Origin: Candidatus Altimarinota bacterium
GTDB lineage: Bacteria > Patescibacteriota > Gracilibacteria > UBA4473
Assembly (NCBI GenBank): GCA_018608565.1
Contig: JABAZT010000039.1
Coordinates: 1 to 52,906 of the forward strand
Direction of reading: 5' to 3'
DNA length: 52,906 bases
Both the position numbers and the translations under genes were made by a program. The notes beneath the pieces are model-generated. The model did not search any database. It was not told where the DNA came from and worked only from the letters and a program-made list of their open reading frames with translations. This document shows, one piece after another, positions 16,042-25,214 of the stretch. Each line of letters opens with the position of its first letter. Positions within the stretch are counted from its first letter, which is position 1.

Positions 16042-17100
16042 ATGAAACGAAATCTCACGACTACACAGCAAAAATTAGGGCAATCTCCAGGAGAAATGAT
16101 CTACACTGGAGTAGCCCAAAAGGCGTCGATAAAAATAACTCAACGACTATATAATAATGACGGAGTGAGCGAAGAAGACAAATCTCAATTACAAAAATTA
16201 AAATCCAAAAAAGACCAAAAAAATTGGATTCACGTAGAAGGAGTCCACGATATAAACGTATTAAAAAAAATAGGAGATCAATTTGAAATTCACAACCTAT
16301 TTCTCGAAGATGTTGCCAACGTAGATAAACGTTCAAGCACAGAGTTCATGGAACCTTATTTGTTTGTAACCATCAAATATCTAACCTTCAACTCCTACCA
16401 AGTACTCAAATCACATTCTGTAAATATTATAGTAGATGAAGATAAACTTATTTCTTTTTGTGAGTCAGGACAAAGCGATTGGATCAAACCCGTAATAAAA
16501 CGACTCCAAGGCTCAAAAAATCCAATACGAACAAGAAGCACCTACTACCTACTCTATGCATTAATGGATGTATTAGTAGATCAGTTTTTTGTAGTCCTAG
16601 AAGAGGTCGAAGCACAAGTAGAAGCTATGGAAAGAATCATCACCCAAAATCCTTCAAAAGATCATCTTGATAAACTCTATCAACTAAAAAAAGAACTCTT
16701 GGATTTCAGAAAACAAACGATAATCATCCCCGAACTCATACGAGTTATAGAAGATGAAATCGATGAAACCCAATGGAATCCAGTACAGATTTATTTTAAA
16801 GATCTTCTAGATCACGCACTACACGTACAAGAAACTACCAAAAATAATATCGACATACTTTCAGGCATGTTTGATCTTTATTTTTCATTGATCAACCTCA
16901 AAATGAATCAAACTATTCACGTTCTGACCATTATCACGGTAGTGTTTCTACCACTCTCTCTCTTGACCGGGATATATGGAATGAATTTTATTTCCATGCC
17001 AGGTATCCAAAATGAACAAGGATTTTGGATCTTAGTAGGAGTTATGGGACTAATTGTAATATCTATACTCTGTTGGTTCAAGCAACAAAAATGGTTCTAA
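16042..17100 (+). CDS. corA: CorA family magnesium/cobalt transporter
   Basis: A 352-residue protein of normal CorA length. The cytoplasmic domain has the expected pattern (WIHVEGVHDINVLKKIGDQF, HNLFLEDVANVDKRSS, PYLFVTIKYL). The long stalk helix precedes two membrane segments, with the pore-loop signature YGMNF (GMN at about 313-315) between them. CorA forms a pentamer moving Mg2+ (or Co2+/Ni2+) inward. A perfect extended -10 sits 6 bp upstream of the ATG, suggesting a leaderless message. Confidence 0.95.
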   Translation: MKRNLTTTQQKLGQSPGEMIYTGVAQKASIKITQRLYNNDGVSEEDKSQLQKLKSKKDQKNWIHVEGVHDINVLKKIGDQFEIHNLFLEDVANVDKRSSTEFMEPYLFVTIKYLTFNSYQVLKSHSVNIIVDEDKLISFCESGQSDWIKPVIKRLQGSKNPIRTRSTYYLLYALMDVLVDQFFVVLEEVEAQVEAMERIITQNPSKDHLDKLYQLKKELLDFRKQTIIIPELIRVIEDEIDETQWNPVQIYFKDLLDHALHVQETTKNNIDILSGMFDLYFSLINLKMNQTIHVLTIITVVFLPLSLLTGIYGMNFISMPGIQNEQGFWILVGVMGLIVISILCWFKQQKWF

Positions 17101-17105
17101 ATCTT

Positions 17106-17603
17106 CTATGCAGTATCTCTTTCCCCAAATTCTCGAAGATTTTTCTGTAAAATCTTTTCATATTTTTTTGGTCGAGGCACATACATCATAACTACCTTGA
17201 TTGGAGCATCACTATAATACATCACCAACTCTATCGCTCCATAATTAAAGATACGCCCCCATAATCCTTGCTCAACCGACACGGATTCAACTTTATCCAA
17301 GGAGTAATATTTACGAGTCTGCATTATAACCCCTCGCCGTAGAATCACTTCTTTTTCCGTAATCTCATAATACCAACAAAACCAATTTAAGATTAGATAT
17401 GCCAGGGAAAAAATCTCAATAACCTGAAAAATCAAAAAAAATAAAATCCCTCCATCTTTGAGCGGTGTTTGTAATATTCCCATCCCCCATAGATAGGAAA
17501 GATACGCCCCTGCAAATAATCCTACCAAAAGAACCACCTTTAAAAATAATCGAGGAACCGAAGTCCTCGTCGTAAATTCAATAGCGTCATAGTTTTGTTC
17601 CAT
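17106..17603 (-). CDS. PH-domain (bPH_2/DUF304) membrane protein
   Basis: A 165-residue protein with two membrane helices (about 22-40 and 52-80) followed by a bacterial PH domain. Visible motifs are YYEITEKEVILRRGVIMQT, YYSLDKVESVSVEQGLWGR and IFNYGAIELV, the DUF304 pattern. Function is unknown. It is probably co-transcribed with the upstream MacB-like permease, ending 97 bp after that gene. A longer in-frame start at 17690 would add another hydrophobic helix. A related protein lies at 39856-40359. Confidence 0.8.
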   Translation of the reverse strand: MEQNYDAIEFTTRTSVPRLFLKVVLLVGLFAGAYLSYLWGMGILQTPLKDGGILFFLIFQVIEIFSLAYLILNWFCWYYEITEKEVILRRGVIMQTRKYYSLDKVESVSVEQGLWGRIFNYGAIELVMYYSDAPIKVVMMYVPRPKKYEKILQKNLREFGERDTA

Positions 17604-17699
17604 CCAAGGTAAGAATAAAAAAGCAGTAAAGCACTCCCTATAATAAGTCGCTATAAACCAGAAAGCAATAACATTTATCCAAAGAAGCAAACAAATCGA

Positions 17700-18890
17700 T
17701 CAATCGCTCCTCAATGCATCAACTGGATCTAATCGTGAAGCTTTGAGTGCTGGATAAAATCCAAAGAAAACTCCCACCAATACAGAAAAACCAAAACCAA
17801 GTAAAATAGCACTCACCGAATACATCGCTCCATATTCATCTAGAAGTGGAATAATAACATTTCCAAGCACAATCCCTACCAATCCTCCAACCATAGAAAG
17901 AATAATCGCCTCCATCAAAAACTGAGTCAAAATATCTTTTTGTTTCGCCCCAATAGCCTTGAGTACTCCTATCTCACGAGTTCGTTCCGCCACAGTCACA
18001 AACATAACATTCATAATCCCAATCCCAGACACAATCAAAACAATCGTAGATACCGCCGTAAGGAGAAATGTTAGCGTGGCACTTGATTCCTGAGCGGACG
18101 AAACCATCGATCCCGCATTAAAAATCCTAAAATCATTATCCTTTCCTTCTCTGATACGATGCTTAGTCCGTAACAGCTCCGTGATCTCCTCTTCAGCGAG
18201 AGAAACTTCATTGACTGAAAACGCATCCACCATAATCCGAGGCGAAGCCCGAGATCCAAGAACCATTTTTCGTGCAGTGTCATAAGGCATAAAAACATCA
18301 TCATCATAAGACAGCCGTCCACTTCCTCCATTAAATTCCAGAACCCCAATCACTTCCATCTTTTTTCTCGCCACCGTAAGAATATTCCCAATCAAATCCT
18401 CTGGCACATAATCCTCTCCATAGAGAGTCTGAGCCAACTCATCCCCTATCACAATAGACTTAGATCTATTTCTCAAATCATCCTCTGTATAACCAGTACC
18501 AGCCGCAAATACAAGATTCGAATACTCAAAGAAATTTGAATACGTCCCCTGAACCGTAAATGATCCAGACTCTCCATTCGCAGAAACCTCTGAATTTCCT
18601 TGAACAGAGACCGTTCCCGTCTTTATAAGTTTTGATTCTTCTAGTAAATAAGAAAGAGCATCAGCTTCAAGTTTTGAACTTCCAGCTCCTCCACGAGATG
18701 GAACTAATATCAGCGTATTAACTGACAAATTCTTAAATTGTTCATTCACTTTCTCTTGAGCACCCAAACCAATTCCAACCACAGCAATCACCGTCGAGAC
18801 TCCGATAATAATACCCAACATAGAAAGCAAACTCCGAATCTTATTCGAGAGTAAGGCTTGCCAAGCCATAACCAGTATCTCAGTCTTCAT
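17700..18890 (-). CDS. MacB-like ABC transporter permease
   Basis: A 396-residue permease of the MacB/FtsX superfamily. One N-terminal membrane helix (LLSMLGIIIGVSTVIAVVGI, about 18-40) is followed by a large extracytoplasmic MacB_PCD domain (about 40-270) and three C-terminal helices with FtsX signatures such as VSGIGIMNVMFVTVAERTRE and IGVLKAIGAKQKDILTQFLM. The family uses ATP hydrolysis in the cytoplasm to drive movement of an adaptor outside. Its start overlaps the ATPase stop by 4 bases (ATGA), so the genes are coupled. Confidence 0.93.
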   Translation of the reverse strand: MKTEILVMAWQALLSNKIRSLLSMLGIIIGVSTVIAVVGIGLGAQEKVNEQFKNLSVNTLILVPSRGGAGSSKLEADALSYLLEESKLIKTGTVSVQGNSEVSANGESGSFTVQGTYSNFFEYSNLVFAAGTGYTEDDLRNRSKSIVIGDELAQTLYGEDYVPEDLIGNILTVARKKMEVIGVLEFNGGSGRLSYDDDVFMPYDTARKMVLGSRASPRIMVDAFSVNEVSLAEEEITELLRTKHRIREGKDNDFRIFNAGSMVSSAQESSATLTFLLTAVSTIVLIVSGIGIMNVMFVTVAERTREIGVLKAIGAKQKDILTQFLMEAIILSMVGGLVGIVLGNVIIPLLDEYGAMYSVSAILLGFGFSVLVGVFFGFYPALKASRLDPVDALRSD

Positions 18891-19588
18891 AAAGATATTT
18901 TATAATCAGAATCTAAAACCTTCCCATCCTTCATAAAAATAATTCGGTCAGCCAGCGAAGCAACCTTTCTGTCATGCGTTACCATAATTACCGTTTTCCC
19001 TTTTTTCTTAAGTCCCAAAAAAATATCTAAAACCTCCTTTCCCGTTTGTGAATCAAGAGCCCCCGTTGGTTCATCTGCTAAAATAATATCAGGATCATTA
19101 ATCATTGATCGAGCTATTGAAACTCGTTGCTGCTGTCCTCCCGAAAGCTCTGTTGGTTTATGATGTGATCGATCTCCCAGCCCTACCTGATCGAGAAGCC
19201 CTTGAGCTCGTTTATTTCTTTCTGATTTTTCTAGCCCCCCATACGCACCTGGAAGTGCGACATTATGAAGCGCAGACATTTTATTGAGGAGGTTAAACTG
19301 CTGAAATACAAATCCAACCTTTCGATTTCGAATAAATGCCAACGTATAGTCATCCTTCGCATGTGCTATATCTTCTCCGGAGAGAAAATACGAACCTTTA
19401 TCAGCAGGAGTCAGACACCCGATAATGTTCATCAGCGTCGACTTCCCTCCTCCCGATTCTCCCATAATCGCCACAAATTCTTGTGGATAAATCTCTACAT
19501 CTACCCCATGCAACACAGGTACTTCCATCTTATTACTTAGATAATAAGACTTATGAACGTTTTGCATTTTTATAATTGGATCTTTCAT
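18887..19588 (-). CDS. ABC transporter ATP-binding protein (MacB/LolD type)
   Basis: A 233-residue ATPase subunit with all motifs: Walker A GESGGGKST (about 43-51), Q-loop FQQF (about 95-98), signature LSGGQQQRVS (about 148-157), Walker B IILADEPTGALD (about 168-179) and the H-loop His (about 205). It partners the permease overlapping its 3' end and the HlyD-like adaptor encoded just upstream (16-bp gap), forming a tripartite exporter. Substrates of such MacB-like pumps include peptides, lipoproteins or antibiotics; which applies here is unknown. Confidence 0.95.
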   Translation of the reverse strand: MKDPIIKMQNVHKSYYLSNKMEVPVLHGVDVEIYPQEFVAIMGESGGGKSTLMNIIGCLTPADKGSYFLSGEDIAHAKDDYTLAFIRNRKVGFVFQQFNLLNKMSALHNVALPGAYGGLEKSERNKRAQGLLDQVGLGDRSHHKPTELSGGQQQRVSIARSMINDPDIILADEPTGALDSQTGKEVLDIFLGLKKKGKTVIMVTHDRKVASLADRIIFMKDGKVLDSDYKISL

Positions 19589-19604
19589 AGCTTATTTTTA
19601 GAGA

Positions 19605-21545
19605 CTAACGTCCACCACCTCGAGTTCCACCACCAGGACCTCTAGTAGCCCCACCACCAAATCCTCCACCACCTTGGGCTTCTCTCATCGCCTCAAGCGC
19701 TTTTTGTTTTTGCTCCGTAGACATTCCACCCCATCCATCTGGAAGCATTCCATTTTCTTTGAGTCGTTCCCCGATCATTTCCATCCGTTCATCCGCACTC
19801 ATATCTCCACCTCCTCGGCCACCTTGTGGCCTTCCTCCAGTTTCTTCTCGAGTACCACGTGCATCTCCAGGAGGACGACTTAGTATTTTTTGTCCCTCTG
19901 TTACACCCTCATAGATTTCCGTCATCCGACCATCGGTAATTCCAACTCGGACTCTTATTCTCTCACCATTTTCATCAAACACCATTCCATCATTCACAAT
20001 TGCTCCTGACGGCACCATAAGAGCATCTAGCGCCTGATGTTCGACAAATTCAACGTAACTCGTCATTCCCTCTCTGATCGGAGCCTCTTGAGTATCTACT
20101 ATCTCAACCCGAACTAGATACGTCGTCACCCCATTACCATCTATAGTAGAAACGTTTGAAACATAGGTCACCTGCCCCTCTAGCGATACATCGGGAATAG
20201 CATCGAGAGTAATAATCGCCGTTTGCCCTTTCGTAATACGAGCAATATCAACTTCCTCAATATAAACCTCCGTCGTAAAATTATCATCACTAATAATCCG
20301 AACAAACGCATTTTCTGCATTTGCTGTATCAGCCTTAATCGTCTCTCCAGGCTTTCCATTTACAACCGTAGCCTCTCCATCTATAGGAGCTACCAATTTA
20401 GTAAGACTGAGATTATATAGAGCTTTTTCTACCCTTACCTGTGCCTGTGCTAGTTGTGCATACTGAATCTGTAGACTTGTTTGTTTACTAATCTCAGAAC
20501 GATCAAAATCTCTTTCAGTATTAGAAAGCTTTAAATTTGTACTTTCAAGCGAACGCTCAGCATCAATAATTCCATTCCGCTGATTCAGCTGAGCATCTGC
20601 AATCGATTGTTCACTACTGGTAAGACTACTAATTTCTCCACTCACACCACTAAGCGCAGAACTCACCGAACTTTCCGCCGAATCAATAAGTGATTGACTT
20701 ACACGACTAGACGGAACCGCACCATCAAAAAGCAACAATGTCTGCTCTAGGAGGTTCTGCATTTGCTTTGCAACAGTTTTAGTCTCCCTCAAATATCGTA
20801 TTATTTCAGTTGAATCTAAACTCTCAGGACGATCAATCTCTCTCCAGAGAGTATCGCGATTTCGTTTCACCTCGTTATACATATTTCTAATTCGGTTTTC
20901 ACGAGCGCTATCATTAAAAGAATCTAAAACAATCGCATAAGGAGATATTTGTCGATCAAAAGAAAAAATTTCATCGACACTTCTAAGCCCTGATTCTAGT
21001 TCGGGAAAAGTTCTTTCAAGTACAACATTTGCAGAATCATAAGATTGTTCTAACGCTTGTTCAAAATTTCTAATAGAATTCTCTAACGACTGCTGAGAAT
21101 TGATCAAATCATCTTTCGCTAATCTCAATTGTTGATCAGTAAGTTCAGCTTCTTTCGCTTTTATATTCGCCCACGCAATATTGACCTGATTTTGTGCATC
21201 ACGCAGATCAAAATTATAATCTCGTGGATCAAGCGTCGCAATAACATCACCTTTTGAGACCATTTCCCCTTCTTCGACATTCACCCCCTGCAACGTTCCA
21301 TTAATCAGAAAAGAAAGATTCACAATATTTGGATTTATAATCTTACCCTCCCCTTCAACCGAAACCAGGATATCCCCCTTAGTCACTTCAATAATTTCTG
21401 GTTCAGATGACTGAGTTGATTCATCCTTAGAATTACCTCTCAAAAAGAAGAATAACCAGAGTAAAAATAAGATTACTATAGCTATCACTACATATCTTTT
21501 CCACGATTTTGAATTTTTACTTTGCTGAATAATTGAGTCTGTCAT
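19605..21545 (-). CDS. MacA-like HlyD-family adaptor with Gly-rich tail
   Basis: A 646-residue membrane-fusion protein. A single helix (about 19-37) precedes a lipoyl half-motif (LQGVNVEEGEMVSKGDVIAT, about 84-103). A very long helical hairpin (about 110-385) follows, then the second lipoyl half (LVAPIDGEATVVNGKPGETI) and beta-barrel regions. The hairpin is longer than in canonical MacA. The tail (557-646) is unusual: RPQGGRGGG, MSADER, PDGWGGMS and a Gly/Arg-rich end. The PDGWGGM phrase resembles two repeats in the SLH protein at 25819. It is the first gene of the exporter operon. Confidence 0.9.
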   Translation of the reverse strand: MTDSIIQQSKNSKSWKRYVVIAIVILFLLWLFFFLRGNSKDESTQSSEPEIIEVTKGDILVSVEGEGKIINPNIVNLSFLINGTLQGVNVEEGEMVSKGDVIATLDPRDYNFDLRDAQNQVNIAWANIKAKEAELTDQQLRLAKDDLINSQQSLENSIRNFEQALEQSYDSANVVLERTFPELESGLRSVDEIFSFDRQISPYAIVLDSFNDSARENRIRNMYNEVKRNRDTLWREIDRPESLDSTEIIRYLRETKTVAKQMQNLLEQTLLLFDGAVPSSRVSQSLIDSAESSVSSALSGVSGEISSLTSSEQSIADAQLNQRNGIIDAERSLESTNLKLSNTERDFDRSEISKQTSLQIQYAQLAQAQVRVEKALYNLSLTKLVAPIDGEATVVNGKPGETIKADTANAENAFVRIISDDNFTTEVYIEEVDIARITKGQTAIITLDAIPDVSLEGQVTYVSNVSTIDGNGVTTYLVRVEIVDTQEAPIREGMTSYVEFVEHQALDALMVPSGAIVNDGMVFDENGERIRVRVGITDGRMTEIYEGVTEGQKILSRPPGDARGTREETGGRPQGGRGGGDMSADERMEMIGERLKENGMLPDGWGGMSTEQKQKALEAMREAQGGGGFGGGATRGPGGGTRGGGR

Positions 21546-21715
21546 GTTTCTAGATATAAAAAAGAAAAAATTGTTTATGTATTTCTTTATACGTATTTGT
21601 TTTTTACTTATTTCATTTTATTTTATACTCAATTGTACATGAATTATTCAATAATTACAATCAAACTTGAAACCAGCCATCTAGATATAATACTATTTCA
21701 AAATTGCATAATTTT

Positions 21716-22546
21716 CTAATCCCCCCTACGAGGAGCACCTCTCTTCTTATCAAAAGGAAGAGGTCCACCAGGTGCTCTCAACTGATTACCCCTTCCTCTT
21801 GGTCCTCTCCTGTCTCGTACAATTTGAAACGCCCTAAAAGTATTTTCATCAATTTTTTCTCCCAAAAAATGAATCCGTTGATCTATTTCCAGAGGTATTC
21901 GTAAACGCCCAAAATCAGCCTTATCTGTTTTTACGTTCCATAGCCTTTCATCCCTTGAACCTATAACTATAAGACAAATCCCCTGATTATTCTCTGTAAC
22001 AAGAATTTCTTTTTCACAGAATTCAATTTCTACAACTCGCCCCCGCAACACTCCATCATCTGATCTATCCCAAAATTGATCTCTATGACGAGTTAGATTT
22101 TGATTTCTCCATATTTCGTGTTCCATACCTTTTTCTACATAACTTCCAAGAGGAGATTGAGCTAAAAGCACTCCACCTAGAATCTGAAGTACAATAATAC
22201 CTCCTAACCACCAAAAAATTGAATGTCGATACCCCGTTTCAGTTTTCTTAGCAAACAGACTTACCAGAAAACCAAGCCCAATAAGCATAACAAACCAAAA
22301 CAAAGGAAAGCCAACAAGTAAAGCCTTAAAACCATACCCCACTCGCACCTCAAAAATCTGAAATAAATGAAGCTCTGTAATAAAAATACATACCACTGCG
22401 GCAGCTAGTATCCCAATCAGCAAGAAAATAATAATCCCCACTCCAAGTAATGCCGAATGAAGCACAAACTTCCATTTTGGCTTCGGAGTAATTTCCTCCT
22501 GTTTGAGTTTTTCAAGTATTGAAGACGAACGTTTCGTAGGATTCAT
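21716..22546 (-). CDS. Three-helix membrane protein, putative anti-sigma partner
   Basis: A 276-residue protein. A short charged N-terminus (1-27) is followed by three or four membrane helices (about 28-58, 70-95, 111-130), an extracytoplasmic domain (about 135-245) and a basic Pro/Gly/Arg tail (DRRGPRGRG, KKRGAPRRGD). It lies 13 bp downstream of an ECF sigma gene in the same operon, the usual place for an anti-sigma factor. I do not see a zinc-binding ZAS motif in the N-terminus, so the role is inferred from position. Its basic tail echoes those of other proteins in this block. Confidence 0.6.
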   Translation of the reverse strand: MNPTKRSSSILEKLKQEEITPKPKWKFVLHSALLGVGIIIFLLIGILAAAVVCIFITELHLFQIFEVRVGYGFKALLVGFPLFWFVMLIGLGFLVSLFAKKTETGYRHSIFWWLGGIIVLQILGGVLLAQSPLGSYVEKGMEHEIWRNQNLTRHRDQFWDRSDDGVLRGRVVEIEFCEKEILVTENNQGICLIVIGSRDERLWNVKTDKADFGRLRIPLEIDQRIHFLGEKIDENTFRAFQIVRDRRGPRGRGNQLRAPGGPLPFDKKRGAPRRGD

Positions 22547-22559
22547 AGTGATTTGAGTA

Positions 22560-23138
22560 TTAAAACTTAATATTCAGGTTTTGAGTAACTTTTTTAAATT
22601 GTTCTTTGGCACGACTCATTCGACTCGCAATCGTTCCTTTTGGAAGTTTTAGAATATCTGAAATTTCTAGATAATCTTTTTCTTCTAAAAAATGAAGAAT
22701 CAGTAACGTTTTATATTTATCCGGCATCGATTCAAGCACTTGAGCTATATTTTTAGCAGATAAATCCGAATCAAAATCAAATTCAGAGATATCCTTACTA
22801 GGAAGAGACAGTTCTTCCGTCAGCTCAATTTGCTCTTCTGCTCCACTGGATTTAGATTTTCTAAACGTATCAATTACAAGATTATGCGTAATCCGATAAA
22901 TCCAACTACTAAATTTAAGTTTAGATGAAAATCCATTTAGATTTTTCCAGGCCTTGAGAAACACCTCTTGCAATACATCCTCAGCTTCTTCGTCCGAAAA
23001 CGCTGAAATTCGGTGAATATATCGCAACAATGGTTTTTCATATCGCTCCACAATGAGAGCAAACACATTGATATCCGCTACAGCATAAGCCACAAGCTCT
23101 TCATCGGAGAGTATCGAATGATCAATAGGTGTATCCAT
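22560..23138 (-). CDS. ECF-type RNA polymerase sigma factor
   Basis: A 192-residue sigma-70 family protein. Region 2 is ERYEKPLLRYIHRI, then DEEAEDVLQEVFLKAWKNL and FSSWIYRITHNLVIDTFRK. Region 4 is LESMPDKYKTLLILHFLE, then KDYLEISDILKLPKGTIASR. The acidic linker between regions is typical. There is no region 1.1 or 3, so it is an ECF factor that redirects transcription, usually to envelope genes. A following membrane protein gene may encode its antagonist. A CGTATTA box lies 40 bp before its start, like those in front of 23821 and 26724. Confidence 0.93.
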   Translation of the reverse strand: MDTPIDHSILSDEELVAYAVADINVFALIVERYEKPLLRYIHRISAFSDEEAEDVLQEVFLKAWKNLNGFSSKLKFSSWIYRITHNLVIDTFRKSKSSGAEEQIELTEELSLPSKDISEFDFDSDLSAKNIAQVLESMPDKYKTLLILHFLEEKDYLEISDILKLPKGTIASRMSRAKEQFKKVTQNLNIKF

Positions 23139-23177
23139 GTGGAATTCCAGTCAACGAAAGGACTGATTGTAAAGAAA

Positions 23178-23184
23178 TAATACG
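23178..23184 (-). promoter_or_regulatory. Possible -10 box of the sigma factor gene
   Basis: CGTATTA on the minus strand, identical to the -10 of the two promoters at 23944 and 26761. The matching GGAAAC is not present 15 bp upstream here, so autoregulation is only suggested. Confidence 0.3.
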
Positions 23185-23206
23185 GTACAAACGTTCACAA
23201 GCAAAT

Positions 23207-23227
23207 CCCGCTCTATTACAGAGCGGG
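23207..23227 (-). terminator. Intrinsic terminator between the Gly/Arg-rich gene and the sigma gene
   Basis: CCCGCTCT (23207-23214) pairs with AGAGCGGG (23220-23227). It lies downstream of the minus-strand gene ending at 23273. The following T tract is weak, so read-through into the sigma operon is possible. Confidence 0.65.
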
Positions 23228-23272
23228 AAATATCTCTTATGGTTCAAAAACTGTTCCATTCATCTTCCATGA

Positions 23273-23821
23273 TTACTGAGTTGATTGATCACCTCCTCGG
23301 AAACCACCTCGCCCTCCTCTTCCTCCTCGTTGACCACCACGTTTACCGTGTCCTTTTCCATGACCTCGTCCATTTTCCTTTCGTTCAGCTCGAGATTGAA
23401 TCTTTTCTACCAATTCAGAATTATCTGTCGTAGTAGTAATTTTCACTCCATTAGTAAGGTTTATTTTAACCGTAGTAATTTCTGAACCTTCACGAGCTTC
23501 TCGTTCTGGTTTATTTTGAAGTTTTTCAACTACCTCTGAATCATCTGATGTAACGGTAACAGAAACTCCGTTTGAGAGATTCGTAACCGTTTTAGTAATA
23601 CTTTCCTGAAAAGCCGTTCGAGAAGCTTCTCGCTCTGTTCGCTTCACTTCCATTTTAGCTTGGAAGTCTTCATAACTAGCTGATTCAAGATATAGAGCCC
23701 GCATCTCTTGGTAACGATCTGCACTTCCTTCTCCTCCACGGAAAGCACTCGCCTGACTCGCCATAAGACCAGTAGCTGTAATTCCTATAATTCCCATAGT
23801 AACGATTGATTTTTTTGACAT
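23273..23821 (-). CDS. Exported repeat protein with Gly/Arg/His-rich tail
   Basis: A 182-residue secreted protein. A signal peptide (MSKKSIVTMGIIGITATGL to ASA) is followed by a helical segment (YQEMRALYLESASYEDFQAK) and two similar repeats of the form V-NL-NGV-T-T-D-SE-VEK-Q (TNLSNGVSVTVTSDDSEVVE and NLTNGVKITTTTDNSELVE). The end is a Gly/His/Lys/Arg-rich tail (HGKGHGKRGGQRGGRGG). Start at 23821 chosen as the beginning of the signal. Its promoter at 23944-23971 matches that of the SLH gene. No enzyme motif; a surface or polymer-binding role is inferred. Confidence 0.75.
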   Translation of the reverse strand: MSKKSIVTMGIIGITATGLMASQASAFRGGEGSADRYQEMRALYLESASYEDFQAKMEVKRTEREASRTAFQESITKTVTNLSNGVSVTVTSDDSEVVEKLQNKPEREAREGSEITTVKINLTNGVKITTTTDNSELVEKIQSRAERKENGRGHGKGHGKRGGQRGGRGGRGGFRGGDQSTQ

Positions 23822-23943
23822 GATGTTTTGTAGGTTAATAAACAAATGATTGAGAGTAAGAGCGTTAATAATCGAAATGGTGTTAGAAATAAAAATTCGA
23901 TTCGCTTACTTAGTCTCTGTGATTGAATGGCCGATTCACAAAC

Positions 23944-23971
23944 TAATACGAACCCTATAAAATTTGTTTCC
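23944..23971 (-). promoter_or_regulatory. Putative ECF promoter (GGAAAC-N15-CGTATTA)
   Basis: On the minus strand GGAAAC (23971-23966) and CGTATTA (23950-23944) are separated by 15 bp, the same boxes and spacing as in front of the SLH gene at 26724. The leader to the ATG at 23821 is about 115 bp. The GGAAC-like -35 fits ECF sigma recognition. Confidence 0.55.
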
Positions 23972-24065
23972 ATTTTTTTTTGAGAAAATACTAAAAATAA
24001 AAAATACTAAGCATATAAAACCAATAGATATCTGGAATTATACATTCTTAAATAAAAGAAACTTA

Positions 24066-24101
24066 TATAAAAAAATCGTAATGCCATACAGCATTACGAT
24101 T
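24066..24101 (-). terminator. Intrinsic terminator after the coiled-coil gene
   Basis: AATCGTAATGC (24074-24084) pairs perfectly with GCATTACGATT (24091-24101). On the minus strand a T run follows. It closes the two-gene unit 25214-24128. Confidence 0.85.
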
Positions 24102-24127
24102 TCTTTCGTACCTACAAATAACAAAAA

Positions 24128-24946
24128 CTATTTAGTTTTTACCGCTTTAGCATCTTGTGCCGCTTTCGTCATAAAAGCCTGCATTTTTCTAAGGGAAGAG
24201 TTTGACTCTCTAATAAGTCTATTGCTTTCTTCAATAGCCGCACGGAGTGGTTGTGCATTTGCATTTACTTTGATAATTTCCTTACTAGCCGCCTCTTTAT
24301 TAGTTCGGCTCGCTTTCAAGTGTGTTTTTGCCTCTGCAATATTTCCTTTAAGCGATTCAACCGGAATACTTTTATCCTGAAGACGTTTCACCTCTAGTTC
24401 AAGAGAAGCAATCAATTTTTCTGAAGCTAAAATAAGTTCATTCGTTCGAAGTATTTTTGTTTGAGCGATAGTTCTTTTAAATTTAGCACTTTCACCTTCT
24501 TCATTCCACTGCTTATTTACTTGATCAAGCAATTGCTGAAGCGGTTTCCCAGGAGCTCCCGCTTCTACTTTCGCAAGAGAATCCTGAATATCTGAAACCC
24601 ATTTCTCTCGCTTCTTCAGAACATCTAAGACTTTCTGAGCTTCTTTTTTATCAGTATATTCAGTCTTCAGAACTCTATGCCGTGATAATTCAATACGATT
24701 ATCAAGACGCTGAAGCTCTTGTCCCAATAGCTTTTTCTTAAGAGCTGCAACATCCTTTTTCTCCCCAACAGGTAGTGTTCGATTTTCTTTCAGTTTCACC
24801 TGAGACTGAGAAACATTTATTTTAATTTCTTCTCGACGCTGTAAGTAATCAGATTCAACCATTGTTGATTCTGCAAAAACAAACCCAATCGGAGAAAAAT
24901 TTACCGCCATCATCGTAACCAAGGCAACAGATTTATGAATTTTCAT
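24128..24946 (-). CDS. Exported coiled-coil protein
   Basis: A 272-residue protein with a signal peptide (about 1-25, ending near FVFAES) and an almost wholly helical, Lys/Glu/Leu-rich mature part with heptad patterning (ELILASEKLIASLELEVKRL, KKKLLGQELQRLDNRIEL). There is no catalytic motif. It follows a small lipoprotein gene with a 28-bp gap and shares a terminator, so they form one operon. A periplasmic or surface structural role is inferred. Confidence 0.7.
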   Translation of the reverse strand: MKIHKSVALVTMMAVNFSPIGFVFAESTMVESDYLQRREEIKINVSQSQVKLKENRTLPVGEKKDVAALKKKLLGQELQRLDNRIELSRHRVLKTEYTDKKEAQKVLDVLKKREKWVSDIQDSLAKVEAGAPGKPLQQLLDQVNKQWNEEGESAKFKRTIAQTKILRTNELILASEKLIASLELEVKRLQDKSIPVESLKGNIAEAKTHLKASRTNKEAASKEIIKVNANAQPLRAAIEESNRLIRESNSSLRKMQAFMTKAAQDAKAVKTK

Positions 24947-24974
24947 AGTATAAATTAAGATTAAATTTTATAAA

Positions 24975-25214
24975 TTATTGAGCAGAATCGGCCTCATCAC
25001 GCAACATCTCCAAACTTGTATCAAATGCTTCTCCAGCCTTGTAGTTCTCTCCATCTTCTAGTGATTTTATACTTTTCCCAAGTTCCTCAACTTGCATCTC
25101 AAAAGATGAAGAAGTTGATACCTCCTCAGTATTAGGCAACTCAGAGCTAGAACACCCAATCATAATACTTCCTACCAAGACAATAGCCGATGTGACACCA
25201 AATTTTTTAATCAT
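24975..25214 (-). CDS. Small acidic lipoprotein
   Basis: A 79-residue protein with a lipoprotein signal and lipobox MIGC (Cys about 21). A Ser/Glu-rich mature part ends in a short helix (ELGKSIKSLEDGENYKAGEA and beyond). No family is recognised. It is the first gene of a two-gene unit with the coiled-coil protein. Confidence 0.7.
   Translation of the reverse strand: MIKKFGVTSAIVLVGSIMIGCSSSELPNTEEVSTSSSFEMQVEELGKSIKSLEDGENYKAGEAFDTSLEMLRDEADSAQ

Noticed and set aside
23193-23205. A -35 box for the sigma gene matching GGAAAC at the expected spacing
   Set aside because: The bases 15 bp upstream of CGTATTA read TTTGCT, not GGAAAC, so autoregulation by the same promoter type is not supported.
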